From an uncultured Muribaculaceae bacterium (GTDB lineage: Bacteria > Bacteroidota > Bacteroidia > Bacteroidales > Muribaculaceae): a stretch of 42,712 nucleotides of DNA. The notes beneath the pieces are model-generated. The model was given only the letters and a program-made list of their open reading frames with translations. It did no database searches and was not told where the DNA came from. The position numbers and the translations under genes are program-made. The stretch is from positions 1 through 42,712 of the forward strand of contig CAJTOB010000025.1 in NCBI GenBank assembly GCA_910578035.1, read 5' to 3'. Positions 1 to 9,382 of this stretch are shown one piece after another (position 1 is the stretch's first letter; each line of letters starts with the position of its first letter).

Positions 1-2
1 CC

Positions 3-3000
3 GACACATCGGCCCCGAAGCCACCCTCTCCTCCGACAAATATGCGTATAAGGGCTGAGCGCCTTTCCCTTCGGAATTTCGACTATTCGATGCGTCTCAT
101 GCCGACTATAGATACGCTTTCGGCTCACATATCGTATGCCGAGGCCAGAACCGGCGACATAAATCTTCTCGAACAGAAAATTGCATTGACTTCGTTTGTC
201 GGAACGGGGCTGAATGCACGGTATATCGTGCCCGACTCTGCTGCAATAGCCCAGGGCGGCCCATATCCGGCCTCTGCGCCGGCTGCAGAAGACAGCGTCG
301 CAGTGTCAAAACCGTGGACTGTGAGTATAGATTCCATAGCTTTTGACGACTCGGAAGCTCTCTATGCCACTGCCGGTGTTGAGCCTCTGCCAGGACTTGA
401 TTTTACGTATATCCAGGTCGATGACCTCAGTCTGCGTCTCCATAACTTTTTCAATCAGGCAACTACAGTGTGCTTGCCCTTGGAGGTAAGCGCCCGCGAG
501 CGATGCGGGGTAAGGCTCGATGTGCGCGGCACACTCGATATCGATTCTGCCGGACTCAATTTCCGAGATTTCCGTCTGTCTACACCCGATGGCACCGCAG
601 CTGCATTCTCCGGCATGATGGGTATGGGCGATCTTGCCAATGATCCCTCTTTGCCCTTGGCTCTCAGCCTCGACGGCGCATTTGCTCCGGGAGACCTTGG
701 CAAGATGTTTCCTGCCTTCTCTCCGTATCTGGCAGCAATTCCTTCGGCTGGCGATATTCTGCTGCAGGCCGACGTAGACGGAACAAGCGGACGCCTCGAT
801 ATCGGCAAACTCAATCTTAAACTTAACCGTTGCCTGACGCTGAGCGCAGATGGAACTGTTGAAAATATGATGAATCCGGCCAGGATTGGTGGGGATATTG
901 AGCTCTCAGGCAATATTATCAACGTCGACGGCCTGAAGAATAAATTCCTAACCCCCTCTACGGCCAAGACTTTAGCCATACCGCCTATGACTCTTGCCGG
1001 TCATGTGGCAATGAGGAACGGTGTCGCAGACGGACGCCTCACGGCGCGCACCAAGGGCGGTTCGATACGCCTCGACGGACGCTGGAACAGTAAGCGCGAG
1101 GATTATACCGCAACAGTCCGAACCGATCGGTTCCCCGTAAACGCATTCATGCCGCTGCTTGGCGTTGGAGCGGTATCTGCCGACCTTAGAGCCGGCGGAC
1201 ACGGCTACAATCCATTTGAGGCAAGCACGAGTATGGACGCTGACCTTGCGGTATCTTCGGCCGTATATCAGGGCGTGACGTATAAGAATATAGATGGAAA
1301 AGTGCATGTTGCCGATGGCAGGGCAAGTGTCGACCTCGTGTCGGCAGATCCCGGGCTCGATTTCGCACTCAATGCGGCCGGAAATCTAACAGGAGCAACC
1401 TACAACTGGACCGCTGATATCCAGGGGCGCAATATCGACCTTGAGTCACTTGGCATGATGGCCGAACCTTCAACGCTTGAAGTGTATGCCAAAGCGGATG
1501 CCTCTATCGGGCCGGGTAAAAACGACATGAAGGCACACGTGGTGCTCGAAGACCTCTTTTTCCGACGCCACAGCGGCACTATCGGGCTATCTGATGTCGA
1601 CATTCATTTCGCCGCAGCCGACAGCCTGACTTCGGCCGATATTACGAATCGCGATTTTATTGCGTCATTCTCGTCGCCATGCAGCCTTGACACCCTCAGC
1701 GCGAGATTTATGAAGGCTTCGGATATCATTAAGGAGCAGATTGCGTCGTATATGATTGATATCGATACGCTTTCGCAGGCTTTGCCAAAGTTCGCGCTCG
1801 AAGTCGCTCAGGGGCGCAACGGCCTCGTAAACGATGTCCTCGCTTCTTCGCGTATGTCCGTGCGAAAACTTCGTCTGAGCGCCGACAATGATTCTATTCT
1901 TGCTCTCGACGGCTCTGTGCTCGGTTTTGACACAGGTTCGATGATGCTCGATTCAATATTTATAAACGCCAGGCAGCATCATGAACATCTTCATTTTGCG
2001 GCAAGTGTAGAAAACAAGCCTGGAAATCTCGACGAATGGCACAGTGTGAGCCTGCAGGGCAAAGGTGAGGGCAATAGTCTGTTAATGCGCCTTAGCCAGC
2101 AGAATCTGAAGGGAAAGACCGGCTATGATTTAGGCCTTGTTGCCAAGGCCGACGCAGCCGATTCCACTCTTATCGTGAATCTGAAGCCTTATGACCCGAC
2201 AATCGGATATCAGCCCTGGAAAGTGAATGAAGACAACTTTATTTCATACAGACTCCCCGACCGTCATATCGATGCAAATCTGCGTATGGAAGGAGGCAAC
2301 AGTTATCTTGCTCTCTACACCGAACATTCGGCAGAAGAACACGGGCAAGAAGACCTCGTAGTGAAGTTGACCGACATACATATATCCGACTGGATAGCGC
2401 TCAACCCGTTTGCGCCCCCGATTAAAGGCGATGTGAGCGCTGATATGCGACTTAACCGTCAGGATGACCGCCTTGTCGGAAAAGGTTCGGCCGGCATTAC
2501 AGATTTCAAGTACGGTCGCGAGAAGGTTGCAGATTTCAATGCAGAGTTCGATATTTCGGCTACTCCTTCAGGTACTATAAGGGCTTCCGCCGATTTGCTG
2601 GTAGACGGTGTTAAGACAATCACTGTCCGCGGTGCTCTGAACGATACTACAGCCGTTTCTCCGATGGCTCTTGACTTTTCGATGATACATTTTCCGCTGG
2701 CGACTGTCAATCCGTTCTTGCCTCCTGGCGTGGCCCGGCTTTCGGGCATGCTCAACGGCCGCATGGATATCACCGGTCCTACCGAAAAGCCGGTTGTAAA
2801 CGGTTATCTCGATTTCGACTCTACGGCTGTACGCCTGGCTCTCACCGGAACGGAGTATAAATTCAGTGAAGATAGTATTCCGGTGGAGGACAATGTCGTT
2901 GAATTCAAAAATTTTACAATAAGCGGTTGCAATAAGAATCCTCTCTCTGTCAATGGAACGGTAGACTTCAAAGACTTGGGGAATATGAAATTCAACCTTG

Positions 3001-4322
3001 GCATGAAAGCCCGCGAAATGCAGATTGTGAACACGCGTAAGGCTTCTAAAGGGGCTGATGTCTATGGAAGTGCATTTGTCGACATTGATGCAAGGGCGGC
3101 AGGGTCAATGCGTCTGCTGAATGTAGATGCGAAACTCGGCATTCTTGCCGGAACGAATGTGACATATGTCATTCCAGATGCCACAAATGCCATTGCTAAC
3201 CGTTCGAACTCCGATATGGTGAAGTTTGTAAGCTTTGCCGACAGTGCGGCAGTGGTTGTAGCCGATAGTCTGGCCAATACCGGTATGGCTATGTTCCTCG
3301 ATGCACAACTCAATATTGAGAATGGTTCGACAATAAGCGTGGATTTATCGTCCGATGGCAAAAACAAGGTGCAGCTGCAGCCTAACGGCCTGCTGAACTA
3401 TACAATGACGCCTCTCAGCGACGGACGCCTTATCGGACGTCTGAATATCGATGGCGGTTTTGTGCGCTATTCCCAGCCTCCTATTATTTCGGAGAAAATA
3501 TTCAATTTCCAGAATGGAAGTTATGTGTCCTTTACCGGCGATATGATGAATCCCGGGCTCAATATCCATGCTGTCGATGTGCTGAAGGCAAACGTCACCC
3601 AGACGGGCCAGAATTCACGGCTCGTGAACTTTGACGTATCGCTGGCGGTCACAGGGTCGCTGAATCAGATGAATGTAGCTTTTGATTTGTCTACAAACGA
3701 TGATATGACAGTTGCCAACGAACTTGAATCCATGACACCGGAGCAGCGTGCCAATCAGGCGATGAACATGCTTCTATATAATGTCTATACCGGTCCGGGT
3801 ACGAAGGCAAGCGCTTCGCTTAGCGGCAATCCTCTGTTCTCATTCCTCGAGTCGCAGGTCAACTCTTGGGCGGCAAACAACATCAAGGGTGTAGACATAA
3901 GCTTCGGCATAGACCAGTATGACCGCACAGTAGACGGTGCTACGTCTTCGACAATGAGGTATTCCTATCAGGTGTCGAAGTCGCTCTTCAACGACCGTGT
4001 GAAAATCGTGGTAGGCGGAAACTACAGCACAGATGCCAATGCCGACGAGAACTTCTCGCAGAATCTTATAAACGATATATCGTTCGAATACTTCCTCAAC
4101 AAGACCAAAACGATGTATCTGAGAGTATTCCGGCACACGGGCTATGAAAGTATTCTTGAGGGCGAAATTACTCAGACCGGTGTCGGTTTCGTATATCGTC
4201 GGAAACTGCGGCGTCTCGGCGATATGTTCCTGCCGCCATCGGTGGTGCGTCGTCGCGAGGAAGCCCGGAATCGTGTAGATGAAACGTCTGATTCTAAACC
4301 CGAAAAAACAGAGAAGCCATGA
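3..4322 (+). CDS. tamB: TamB-like translocation/assembly module protein (5' end outside window)
   Basis: Very large AsmA/TamB-type protein. The reading frame is open from base 3 with no stop before the first ATG at 42, so the true N-terminus, including the expected membrane anchor, lies outside the window; about 1440 residues are visible. The body is long beta-rich repetitive sequence, as expected for the beta-taco groove that carries lipid or protein substrate between the membranes. The last ~400 residues look like the TamB C-terminal domain and end with the strand-rich FEYFLNKTKTMYLRVFRH segment. The stop overlaps the next start in an ATGA junction, so it is translationally coupled to the BamA/TamA-like lipoprotein gene, its expected partner. 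Homologues act in outer-membrane biogenesis. Family call is firm; the exact substrate is unknown. Confidence 0.9.
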   Translation, partial: DTSAPKPPSPPTNMRIRAERLSLRNFDYSMRLMPTIDTLSAHISYAEARTGDINLLEQKIALTSFVGTGLNARYIVPDSAAIAQGGPYPASAPAAEDSVAVSKPWTVSIDSIAFDDSEALYATAGVEPLPGLDFTYIQVDDLSLRLHNFFNQATTVCLPLEVSARERCGVRLDVRGTLDIDSAGLNFRDFRLSTPDGTAAAFSGMMGMGDLANDPSLPLALSLDGAFAPGDLGKMFPAFSPYLAAIPSAGDILLQADVDGTSGRLDIGKLNLKLNRCLTLSADGTVENMMNPARIGGDIELSGNIINVDGLKNKFLTPSTAKTLAIPPMTLAGHVAMRNGVADGRLTARTKGGSIRLDGRWNSKREDYTATVRTDRFPVNAFMPLLGVGAVSADLRAGGHGYNPFEASTSMDADLAVSSAVYQGVTYKNIDGKVHVADGRASVDLVSADPGLDFALNAAGNLTGATYNWTADIQGRNIDLESLGMMAEPSTLEVYAKADASIGPGKNDMKAHVVLEDLFFRRHSGTIGLSDVDIHFAAADSLTSADITNRDFIASFSSPCSLDTLSARFMKASDIIKEQIASYMIDIDTLSQALPKFALEVAQGRNGLVNDVLASSRMSVRKLRLSADNDSILALDGSVLGFDTGSMMLDSIFINARQHHEHLHFAASVENKPGNLDEWHSVSLQGKGEGNSLLMRLSQQNLKGKTGYDLGLVAKADAADSTLIVNLKPYDPTIGYQPWKVNEDNFISYRLPDRHIDANLRMEGGNSYLALYTEHSAEEHGQEDLVVKLTDIHISDWIALNPFAPPIKGDVSADMRLNRQDDRLVGKGSAGITDFKYGREKVADFNAEFDISATPSGTIRASADLLVDGVKTITVRGALNDTTAVSPMALDFSMIHFPLATVNPFLPPGVARLSGMLNGRMDITGPTEKPVVNGYLDFDSTAVRLALTGTEYKFSEDSIPVEDNVVEFKNFTISGCNKNPLSVNGTVDFKDLGNMKFNLGMKAREMQIVNTRKASKGADVYGSAFVDIDARAAGSMRLLNVDAKLGILAGTNVTYVIPDATNAIANRSNSDMVKFVSFADSAAVVVADSLANTGMAMFLDAQLNIENGSTISVDLSSDGKNKVQLQPNGLLNYTMTPLSDGRLIGRLNIDGGFVRYSQPPIISEKIFNFQNGSYVSFTGDMMNPGLNIHAVDVLKANVTQTGQNSRLVNFDVSLAVTGSLNQMNVAFDLSTNDDMTVANELESMTPEQRANQAMNMLLYNVYTGPGTKASASLSGNPLFSFLESQVNSWAANNIKGVDISFGIDQYDRTVDGATSSTMRYSYQVSKSLFNDRVKIVVGGNYSTDANADENFSQNLINDISFEYFLNKTKTMYLRVFRHTGYESILEGEITQTGVGFVYRRKLRRLGDMFLPPSVVRRREEARNRVDETSDSKPEKTEKP

Positions 4323-6607
4323 AGTGTCTCAACTACATATATTGTATCGTTTTGGCGGCTCTGCTTGCCGCCTGCTCGACTACCGCACGTATTCCAGATG
4401 ATGAAGTGCTGTATACCGGCGTGAAAAAGGTAGAGGTGACAGAAGATTCTGTGAAGATTCCGCCGGCTTTGACTTCAGCTGTGAAAGATGCTGTCGATGT
4501 CGCCCCCAATAACTACTGGAAGTTGCTGGGTTGGCACTATCCCTTCCCTCTTGGGTTATGGGTATATAACAACTGGCCTAATCCTGAAAAGGGGCTGCGC
4601 CACTGGCTCTATGAGAAGCTTGTGGCAGAGCCGGTTTTGGTATCCGATGTGCGGCCGGAAGTGCGCACCCATATGATAGAGCAGATACTCGACAATAATG
4701 GCTATTTCCGCGGCACGGCTACATATGAGCTTGTCAAAGGCCGTAACCCTAAGAAAGCCAAGATTCTCTATAAAGTCAATCCCGGTCCGGCATTTCCGGT
4801 AGACACGGTAATGCTGTTGCCCGATACGACCAAGTTAAACTCTCTCATAGACTCCCTCGCCCGCAAAGACGAATATCTGTCTATGAAATCGCCCCGTTTT
4901 TCGATAGATTCACTCGGCAATGCCCGCAAGCGTATCACAAATTCGCTGCGCAACAAAGGATACTATTTCTTCCGCCCCGAATATATCGAATATCTGGCTG
5001 ACAGTGTGGAGAACCGCGGCAAGATTGCTCTCCGGCTCGACATGGTCACCAATGCGCCGAAATTCGCGCTAAAGCCATACAAGACGGGAAAAGTGACCGT
5101 GAGGGTATTTCGCAACGAAGGTGGCGGAGAGCCTGACACAGTGCAGCTTGAGCGCTCTACACTTATCCAGATGATGCCTTCGCGACTGCGTCGCAAAATT
5201 TTCGATGAAAACGTGATGTTCCGCCCCGGTCGTACCTTTGCTGTCCGCAATATGGACAGGACCCAGGCGAATCTGGCCCGACTCGGCATATTCAGCGGCA
5301 TTGAAATAAATGCGTTCCCGGACACCACCGTGCACGACGAGCGTCTTCTCAACGTAGATATCGACTGCACATTCGACACTCCGCTTGAGACTTCGCTCGA
5401 AGTCAATGCCTCGTCAAAGTCAAACAGTTATATAGGCCCGGGGCTCACTTTCGGAGTGACAAACAAAAATATATTCGGTGGCGGCGAACAGCTGTCGGTC
5501 AAACTTACAGGGTCATATGAGTGGCAGACAGGTCGTGGACGCAGCGGGTCGATATTCAACTCTTATGAAGTCGGTATTACGGGCTCGCTTGCCTTTCCGC
5601 GTCTGCTGGCACCTAAGTTCATACCCCGCAGCCGCTATCAGCTAAACTGGACCAGGCTACAGCTTAATGCCGACCTTCTCAACCGGCCGCACTATTTCAA
5701 GATGGCACAGTTCAATGCCTCCATAAACTACGACTGGAGAGTCAGACGGTATGTGCAGAATACCTTGACACTTTTCAAACTCACCTATACGAATCTGATG
5801 CACACCACCCACGAGTTCGATTCTATTATGGTGGCAAATCCTTCGGTGGCACAGAGTTTCAAGAGCCAGTTCATACCCCAGATGAGTTATACTTATGTGT
5901 ATGATAGACAGATAAATCCCGACAATACTATCAACTGGCAGTTTACTGTTCAGGAAGCCGGCAATGTTTTCTGGGCCATCTATCGCGCATGTGGTAAAAA
6001 GGGAGAGAAAGAATTGTTTGGTACCCCCTTCTCGCAGTTCGTAAAAGGACAGACCCAGCTTGTATGGGGCCGACGAATACTCTATGGCGATCACTGGATT
6101 GTGAGTCGTGTTGCTGTCGGGGCTGCACATGCTTACGGCAACTCAAGTCAGGTGCCGTATGCCGAACAGTTCTATGTCGGCGGAGCCAACTCAATCAGAG
6201 CGTTTACCGTGCGGAGTATCGGTCCGGGCAGCTATAAGGCTCCTCCCGGGCAGCCCGAAGACTATTTCGACCGTACGGGCACATTCAAGTTCGAGGCCAA
6301 TGTCGAATACCGATTCCCGCTTATGGGGCCGCTTCACGGTGCGCTGTTTGTTGATGCCGGAAACGTGTGGCTGCTCAAGGACGACCCAATGCGGCCCGGT
6401 GGCACTCTTCAGGCCAAAACTTTCTTGCGCGACATAGCCTTGGGAACCGGTTTCGGGCTTCGGTTCGACATTTCGATGCTCGTGATACGTGCCGACCTCG
6501 GTATCGGTATCCATGCGCCCTACAATACCGGCCACGGCGGTTACTACAACATGCCTAATTTCGGCAAATCACTCGCCTTCCATCTTGCCATCGGCTATCC
6601 TTTCTGA
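4319..6607 (+). CDS. tamL: TamL-type BamA/TamA-family outer membrane lipoprotein
   Basis: Omp85-superfamily protein of 762 residues. It starts with a lipoprotein signal (lipobox LAAC, Cys19), which is usual for the Bacteroidota TamA counterpart and differs from proteobacterial TamA. POTRA-like repeats fill roughly residues 25-350, followed by a C-terminal 16-strand barrel domain. The region VGGANSIRAF near residue 620 matches the conserved substrate-loop area of Omp85 proteins, and the protein ends in an aromatic residue (AIGYPF), typical of barrel proteins. The ATG lies inside the tamB stop (ATGA), so both are made from one mRNA. Expected role: outer-membrane partner of TamB in barrel protein or lipid homeostasis. 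It could be annotated simply as BamA/TamA family; the main BamA gene would be elsewhere. Confidence 0.88.
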   Translation: MKCLNYIYCIVLAALLAACSTTARIPDDEVLYTGVKKVEVTEDSVKIPPALTSAVKDAVDVAPNNYWKLLGWHYPFPLGLWVYNNWPNPEKGLRHWLYEKLVAEPVLVSDVRPEVRTHMIEQILDNNGYFRGTATYELVKGRNPKKAKILYKVNPGPAFPVDTVMLLPDTTKLNSLIDSLARKDEYLSMKSPRFSIDSLGNARKRITNSLRNKGYYFFRPEYIEYLADSVENRGKIALRLDMVTNAPKFALKPYKTGKVTVRVFRNEGGGEPDTVQLERSTLIQMMPSRLRRKIFDENVMFRPGRTFAVRNMDRTQANLARLGIFSGIEINAFPDTTVHDERLLNVDIDCTFDTPLETSLEVNASSKSNSYIGPGLTFGVTNKNIFGGGEQLSVKLTGSYEWQTGRGRSGSIFNSYEVGITGSLAFPRLLAPKFIPRSRYQLNWTRLQLNADLLNRPHYFKMAQFNASINYDWRVRRYVQNTLTLFKLTYTNLMHTTHEFDSIMVANPSVAQSFKSQFIPQMSYTYVYDRQINPDNTINWQFTVQEAGNVFWAIYRACGKKGEKELFGTPFSQFVKGQTQLVWGRRILYGDHWIVSRVAVGAAHAYGNSSQVPYAEQFYVGGANSIRAFTVRSIGPGSYKAPPGQPEDYFDRTGTFKFEANVEYRFPLMGPLHGALFVDAGNVWLLKDDPMRPGGTLQAKTFLRDIALGTGFGLRFDISMLVIRADLGIGIHAPYNTGHGGYYNMPNFGKSLAFHLAIGYPF

Positions 6608-6615
6608 TTTTTTGC

Positions 6616-6623
6616 TACCTTTG
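6616..6623 (+). promoter_or_regulatory. Bacteroidota -7 promoter box for the Nudix gene
   Basis: TACCTTTG matches the TAnnTTTG -7 element and lies just after the tamL stop, 17 nt before the Nudix ATG. No clear TTTG -33 element is found at 19-21 nt, so only half of the promoter is supported. Confidence 0.5.
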
Positions 6624-6640
6624 CGGAAAAATCATCGAAT

Positions 6641-7192
6641 ATGGAGAAGTGGAAGACGCTTTCAAGCGAATATCTGTTTCAGAGGCCTTGGCTTACAGCT
6701 CGTCGCGATGTAGTGCAGCTGCCTAACGGACAGATTCATGACGAATATTATGTTCTCGAATACCCGACTTGGGTCAATATAATCGCTATCACTGAAGATG
6801 GCAAGTATGTTATGGTCCGTCAATACCGTCACGGTCTTGGCGATATCTTCACAGAACTATGTGCCGGTGTGGTGGAAGAGGGCGAGGACCCTATGGAAGG
6901 AGCCAAGCGCGAACTTGAGGAGGAAACCGGCTATACCGGCGGCCGATGGTCGCTTCAGTGTGTGCTTTGCCCCAATCCTTCGGCTAATACGAATCTCAAC
7001 TATTGCTATCTGGCAGAGGGTGTGAGGAAAACCTCCGGGCAGCATCTCGACCGTACCGAAGATATTGAGGTTCAATTGCTCGACCGCGACGAGGTATGGC
7101 AGCTTCTGATAGAAGATAAAATAAAACAGGCACTTATGGCCGCGCCTCTGTGGCGTCATTTTGCATTGGATAGCAGGCGCAATGAGGCGTAA
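6641..7192 (+). CDS. Nudix hydrolase, ADP-ribose pyrophosphatase-like
   Basis: Protein of 183 residues with a complete Nudix box (G-x5-E-x7-REL-x-EE-x-G-Y) at about residues 75-97. That signature coordinates the divalent metals that hydrolyse a nucleoside diphosphate linked to another group. The length, the upstream VRQYRHG segment and the overall layout fit the ADP-ribose/ADP-sugar pyrophosphatase subgroup, a cytoplasmic housekeeping role; substrate is inferred from family only. The ATG at 6641 sits 17 nt after a -7 promoter box. The 3' end overlaps the LTA-synthase-like gene by 11 bp, so the two are probably co-transcribed. Confidence 0.9.
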   Translation: MEKWKTLSSEYLFQRPWLTARRDVVQLPNGQIHDEYYVLEYPTWVNIIAITEDGKYVMVRQYRHGLGDIFTELCAGVVEEGEDPMEGAKRELEEETGYTGGRWSLQCVLCPNPSANTNLNYCYLAEGVRKTSGQHLDRTEDIEVQLLDRDEVWQLLIEDKIKQALMAAPLWRHFALDSRRNEA

Positions 7193-9119
7193 ATGGTTTG
7201 GCGCCGATGCTCTCGGTGCTACATTGTGGCAGCTTGCTGTCGCTTTTGTGCTGCTGTGGCTCAGCCGTTTTGCTTTTGCAGCCTATAATGCCGACATATG
7301 TCAGGTCGGGTCGTTCGGTGAGGCTGTGAGGCTCGCGATTGCCGGTGTGCGCTTCGATTTGAGTGCTTTGGCATATTTCAATGCCCTGTTTATATTGATG
7401 CGTATATTGCCTTTTGGCTTTGTTTACAGCAAGATATACGACCGTATTGTCCTGTGGGTATATGGTGTGTGCAATTCGCTGCTTCTTGCGGTGAATCTGG
7501 GAGATATTCCATATTTCCGGTTTACAGGCGCACGTCTGAGGTGGAGTAATATACTTAATATTACCACCGATTCGGATATCTGGAGGATTGTGCTGCAATA
7601 TGCCGGTTCCTATTGGTGGGCTTTTGGTGCTGTAGCTCTTGCAGTTGCGGGGATGTTGTATTTGGCAACACGAGTAAGGCTGCAAAAGCCCTCCGGACGT
7701 TTCGGCAGATTATGGCTGCGGATTGTCCTGGCATTGGTCTTTGCCGGGGGAACGTTCCTTGCCATGAGGGGGCGTATCGGCGCTGGTGTTCCGCTTGCTA
7801 TTCCCGATGCCGCTTTTGCGGTCACCCGGTCGCCGCAGATTAATGTGGTGCTCAATTCTCCGTTTTGTATTCTTCGCTCGCTCAATCCTTTGAAAAGTAA
7901 TACAGAGGCGGAACTGGTATTCTTCGATGAGAGTACGCTCGTCTCCGTCCGAAATTCCGTTCATGCCGGTGCCGACTCCATCAGGCGCCGTAATATAGTG
8001 ACGATTGTCATCGAAAGCGGGGGCTCGGTCTGGCTCGACAGCATAGCTACACGTCTCGGCGCGGTAAAGCACGGATTGATGCCTTTTCTCGACTCCATAG
8101 CAGGGCAGTCGGCAGTATTCGTTCATACGATAGCCTGCAGTCGGTCTTCCTGCGGAGGCTTTACGGCAGTGTCCTGTGGTTTTCCGGCCTTTGACCCCTT
8201 CTATTTCATGTTGTCGCCCTACAACAAGAACACACTCGATGCTCCGGCGCGTCTGCTCGGTCAGAAAGGCTGGGATACGACTTTCTACTATGGGTGCAAG
8301 CATGGCTCGTTCAACATAGACCAGACGGCATTTGCGTCGGGCTATCAGCGCATAGTAGACCGCGAAGCATATGGCAACGACAGCGACTACGACGGAATGT
8401 GGGGCATTTTCGACTATCCGATGGCAGAGTATATAGCCGCAGACCTCAGCTCGCGCCCGGAGCCTTTCCTTGCAAGCTGGTTTACGGTGTCGGCCCACGG
8501 ACCATTTACTCTTCCTCAAGGGTGGGATACAAGCGGGTACAAGCACAAGGAGGCATCGCCAGAGCGCGGGCTTGAATATACAGACCAGGCTCTGAGGCGT
8601 TTCTTTGAATTGGCAAAGTTGCAGACATGGTATGATAACACAGTATTTATTATTACCGCAGACCATGGCAATCGCGATTTCAAGGGTACAGACTATGACA
8701 CACCATATATCCAGAGTCATATACCGTTTATTGTCTATGCGCCCGACGGCTCTGTAGAGCCTCGTTTCTATGCCGACCGAGTTTTTTCCCAGCACGATAT
8801 AGCCGCTACAACTCTCGGTCTTGCGGGCTACGACAAGCCCTTTGTGCAACTCGGGGTCGATGCATTCGATTTCAGTGCTGATAGTTTTGGAATACAGAGG
8901 GTATCGGGCCGATATATGGTAGTTGGTCCGCGCTATGTAGTTTTTACGTCGCCTGACGCAAAATCAATAGAAGAGGTCTACGACATCTGTGCAGACCCGA
9001 CGATGAAGACCCCGCTTGATTCATTCGATTCAGCTGAGGCCGAAAAACTCCTCAGGCAGGCGCAGGCGTTTCTGCAGGACTACACTTCACGTCTTATTCA
9101 CGATAGATTATATAACTGA
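7182..9119 (+). CDS. LTA synthase family membrane sulfatase-fold phosphotransferase
   Basis: Protein of 645 residues: about five N-terminal membrane segments (residues ~12-200), then an extracytoplasmic alkaline-phosphatase/sulfatase-fold domain from ~270. Visible metal-site features are the IVIESGG segment (Glu278), a serine-rich nucleophile region around Ser322, and the SAHGPF and TADHGN histidine motifs. Relatives include lipoteichoic acid synthase and phosphoglycerol transferases. In a diderm the likely job is adding a phosphoglycerol or phosphoethanolamine-type group to an envelope glycan or lipid (inference). ATG 7182 was preferred over TTG 7161, which lies inside the Nudix gene. A strong hairpin terminator begins at its last base. 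Confidence 0.85.
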   Translation: MRRKWFGADALGATLWQLAVAFVLLWLSRFAFAAYNADICQVGSFGEAVRLAIAGVRFDLSALAYFNALFILMRILPFGFVYSKIYDRIVLWVYGVCNSLLLAVNLGDIPYFRFTGARLRWSNILNITTDSDIWRIVLQYAGSYWWAFGAVALAVAGMLYLATRVRLQKPSGRFGRLWLRIVLALVFAGGTFLAMRGRIGAGVPLAIPDAAFAVTRSPQINVVLNSPFCILRSLNPLKSNTEAELVFFDESTLVSVRNSVHAGADSIRRRNIVTIVIESGGSVWLDSIATRLGAVKHGLMPFLDSIAGQSAVFVHTIACSRSSCGGFTAVSCGFPAFDPFYFMLSPYNKNTLDAPARLLGQKGWDTTFYYGCKHGSFNIDQTAFASGYQRIVDREAYGNDSDYDGMWGIFDYPMAEYIAADLSSRPEPFLASWFTVSAHGPFTLPQGWDTSGYKHKEASPERGLEYTDQALRRFFELAKLQTWYDNTVFIITADHGNRDFKGTDYDTPYIQSHIPFIVYAPDGSVEPRFYADRVFSQHDIAATTLGLAGYDKPFVQLGVDAFDFSADSFGIQRVSGRYMVVGPRYVVFTSPDAKSIEEVYDICADPTMKTPLDSFDSAEAEKLLRQAQAFLQDYTSRLIHDRLYN

Positions 9120-9149
9120 AAAAGCAGCGCCGAGGAGGTGCTGCTTTTT
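9119..9149. terminator. Bidirectional intrinsic terminator
   Basis: Perfect inverted repeat AAAAAGCAGC / GCTGCTTTTT, with three more inner pairs (one a G-U wobble) and a GAGGA loop. It gives A/T tracts on both sides and separates the converging LTA-synthase-like gene and the queF-queC-histone operon. Confidence 0.9.
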
Positions 9150-9169
9150 CGATTCGGCATTGTTGCCGG

Positions 9170-9346
9170 TTACTTTTTGGAATGTTCCAGTGAAGTTTTG
9201 CGGAATTCCTTCATAAGCTTTTCGAGCTCGAGGGAAGCTTTGCGGGCACGTGTGCCGGCTGCTTTGTTTCCTTTTTCTACCTGAAGAGCAGCATCGGCCT
9301 TGAATGCCTCATAAGCTGCCTGGATTTGCTGTACTAACGATTCCAT
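9170..9346 (-). CDS. Histone H1-like Hc1-type small basic protein
   Basis: Short gene of 58 residues read on the minus strand, from ATG at 9346 to TAA at 9170. The product begins MESLVQQIQAAYEAF and carries the lysine/arginine-rich core EKGNKAAGTRARKASLELEK, then ends EHSKK. This matches the compact Hc1-like histone family common in Bacteroidota, which resembles chlamydial Hc1 and binds DNA nonspecifically. The N-terminal half is an acidic/neutral helix and the C-terminal half is basic. It lies 36 bp downstream of queC and is followed by the 9119-9149 terminator, so it is probably the last gene of the queF-queC unit. Family assignment is by motif recognition. Confidence 0.85.
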   Translation of the reverse strand: MESLVQQIQAAYEAFKADAALQVEKGNKAAGTRARKASLELEKLMKEFRKTSLEHSKK

Positions 9347-9382
9347 GGACTGATTTTTTTGAGAGTGAGTAAAATATGTGAA

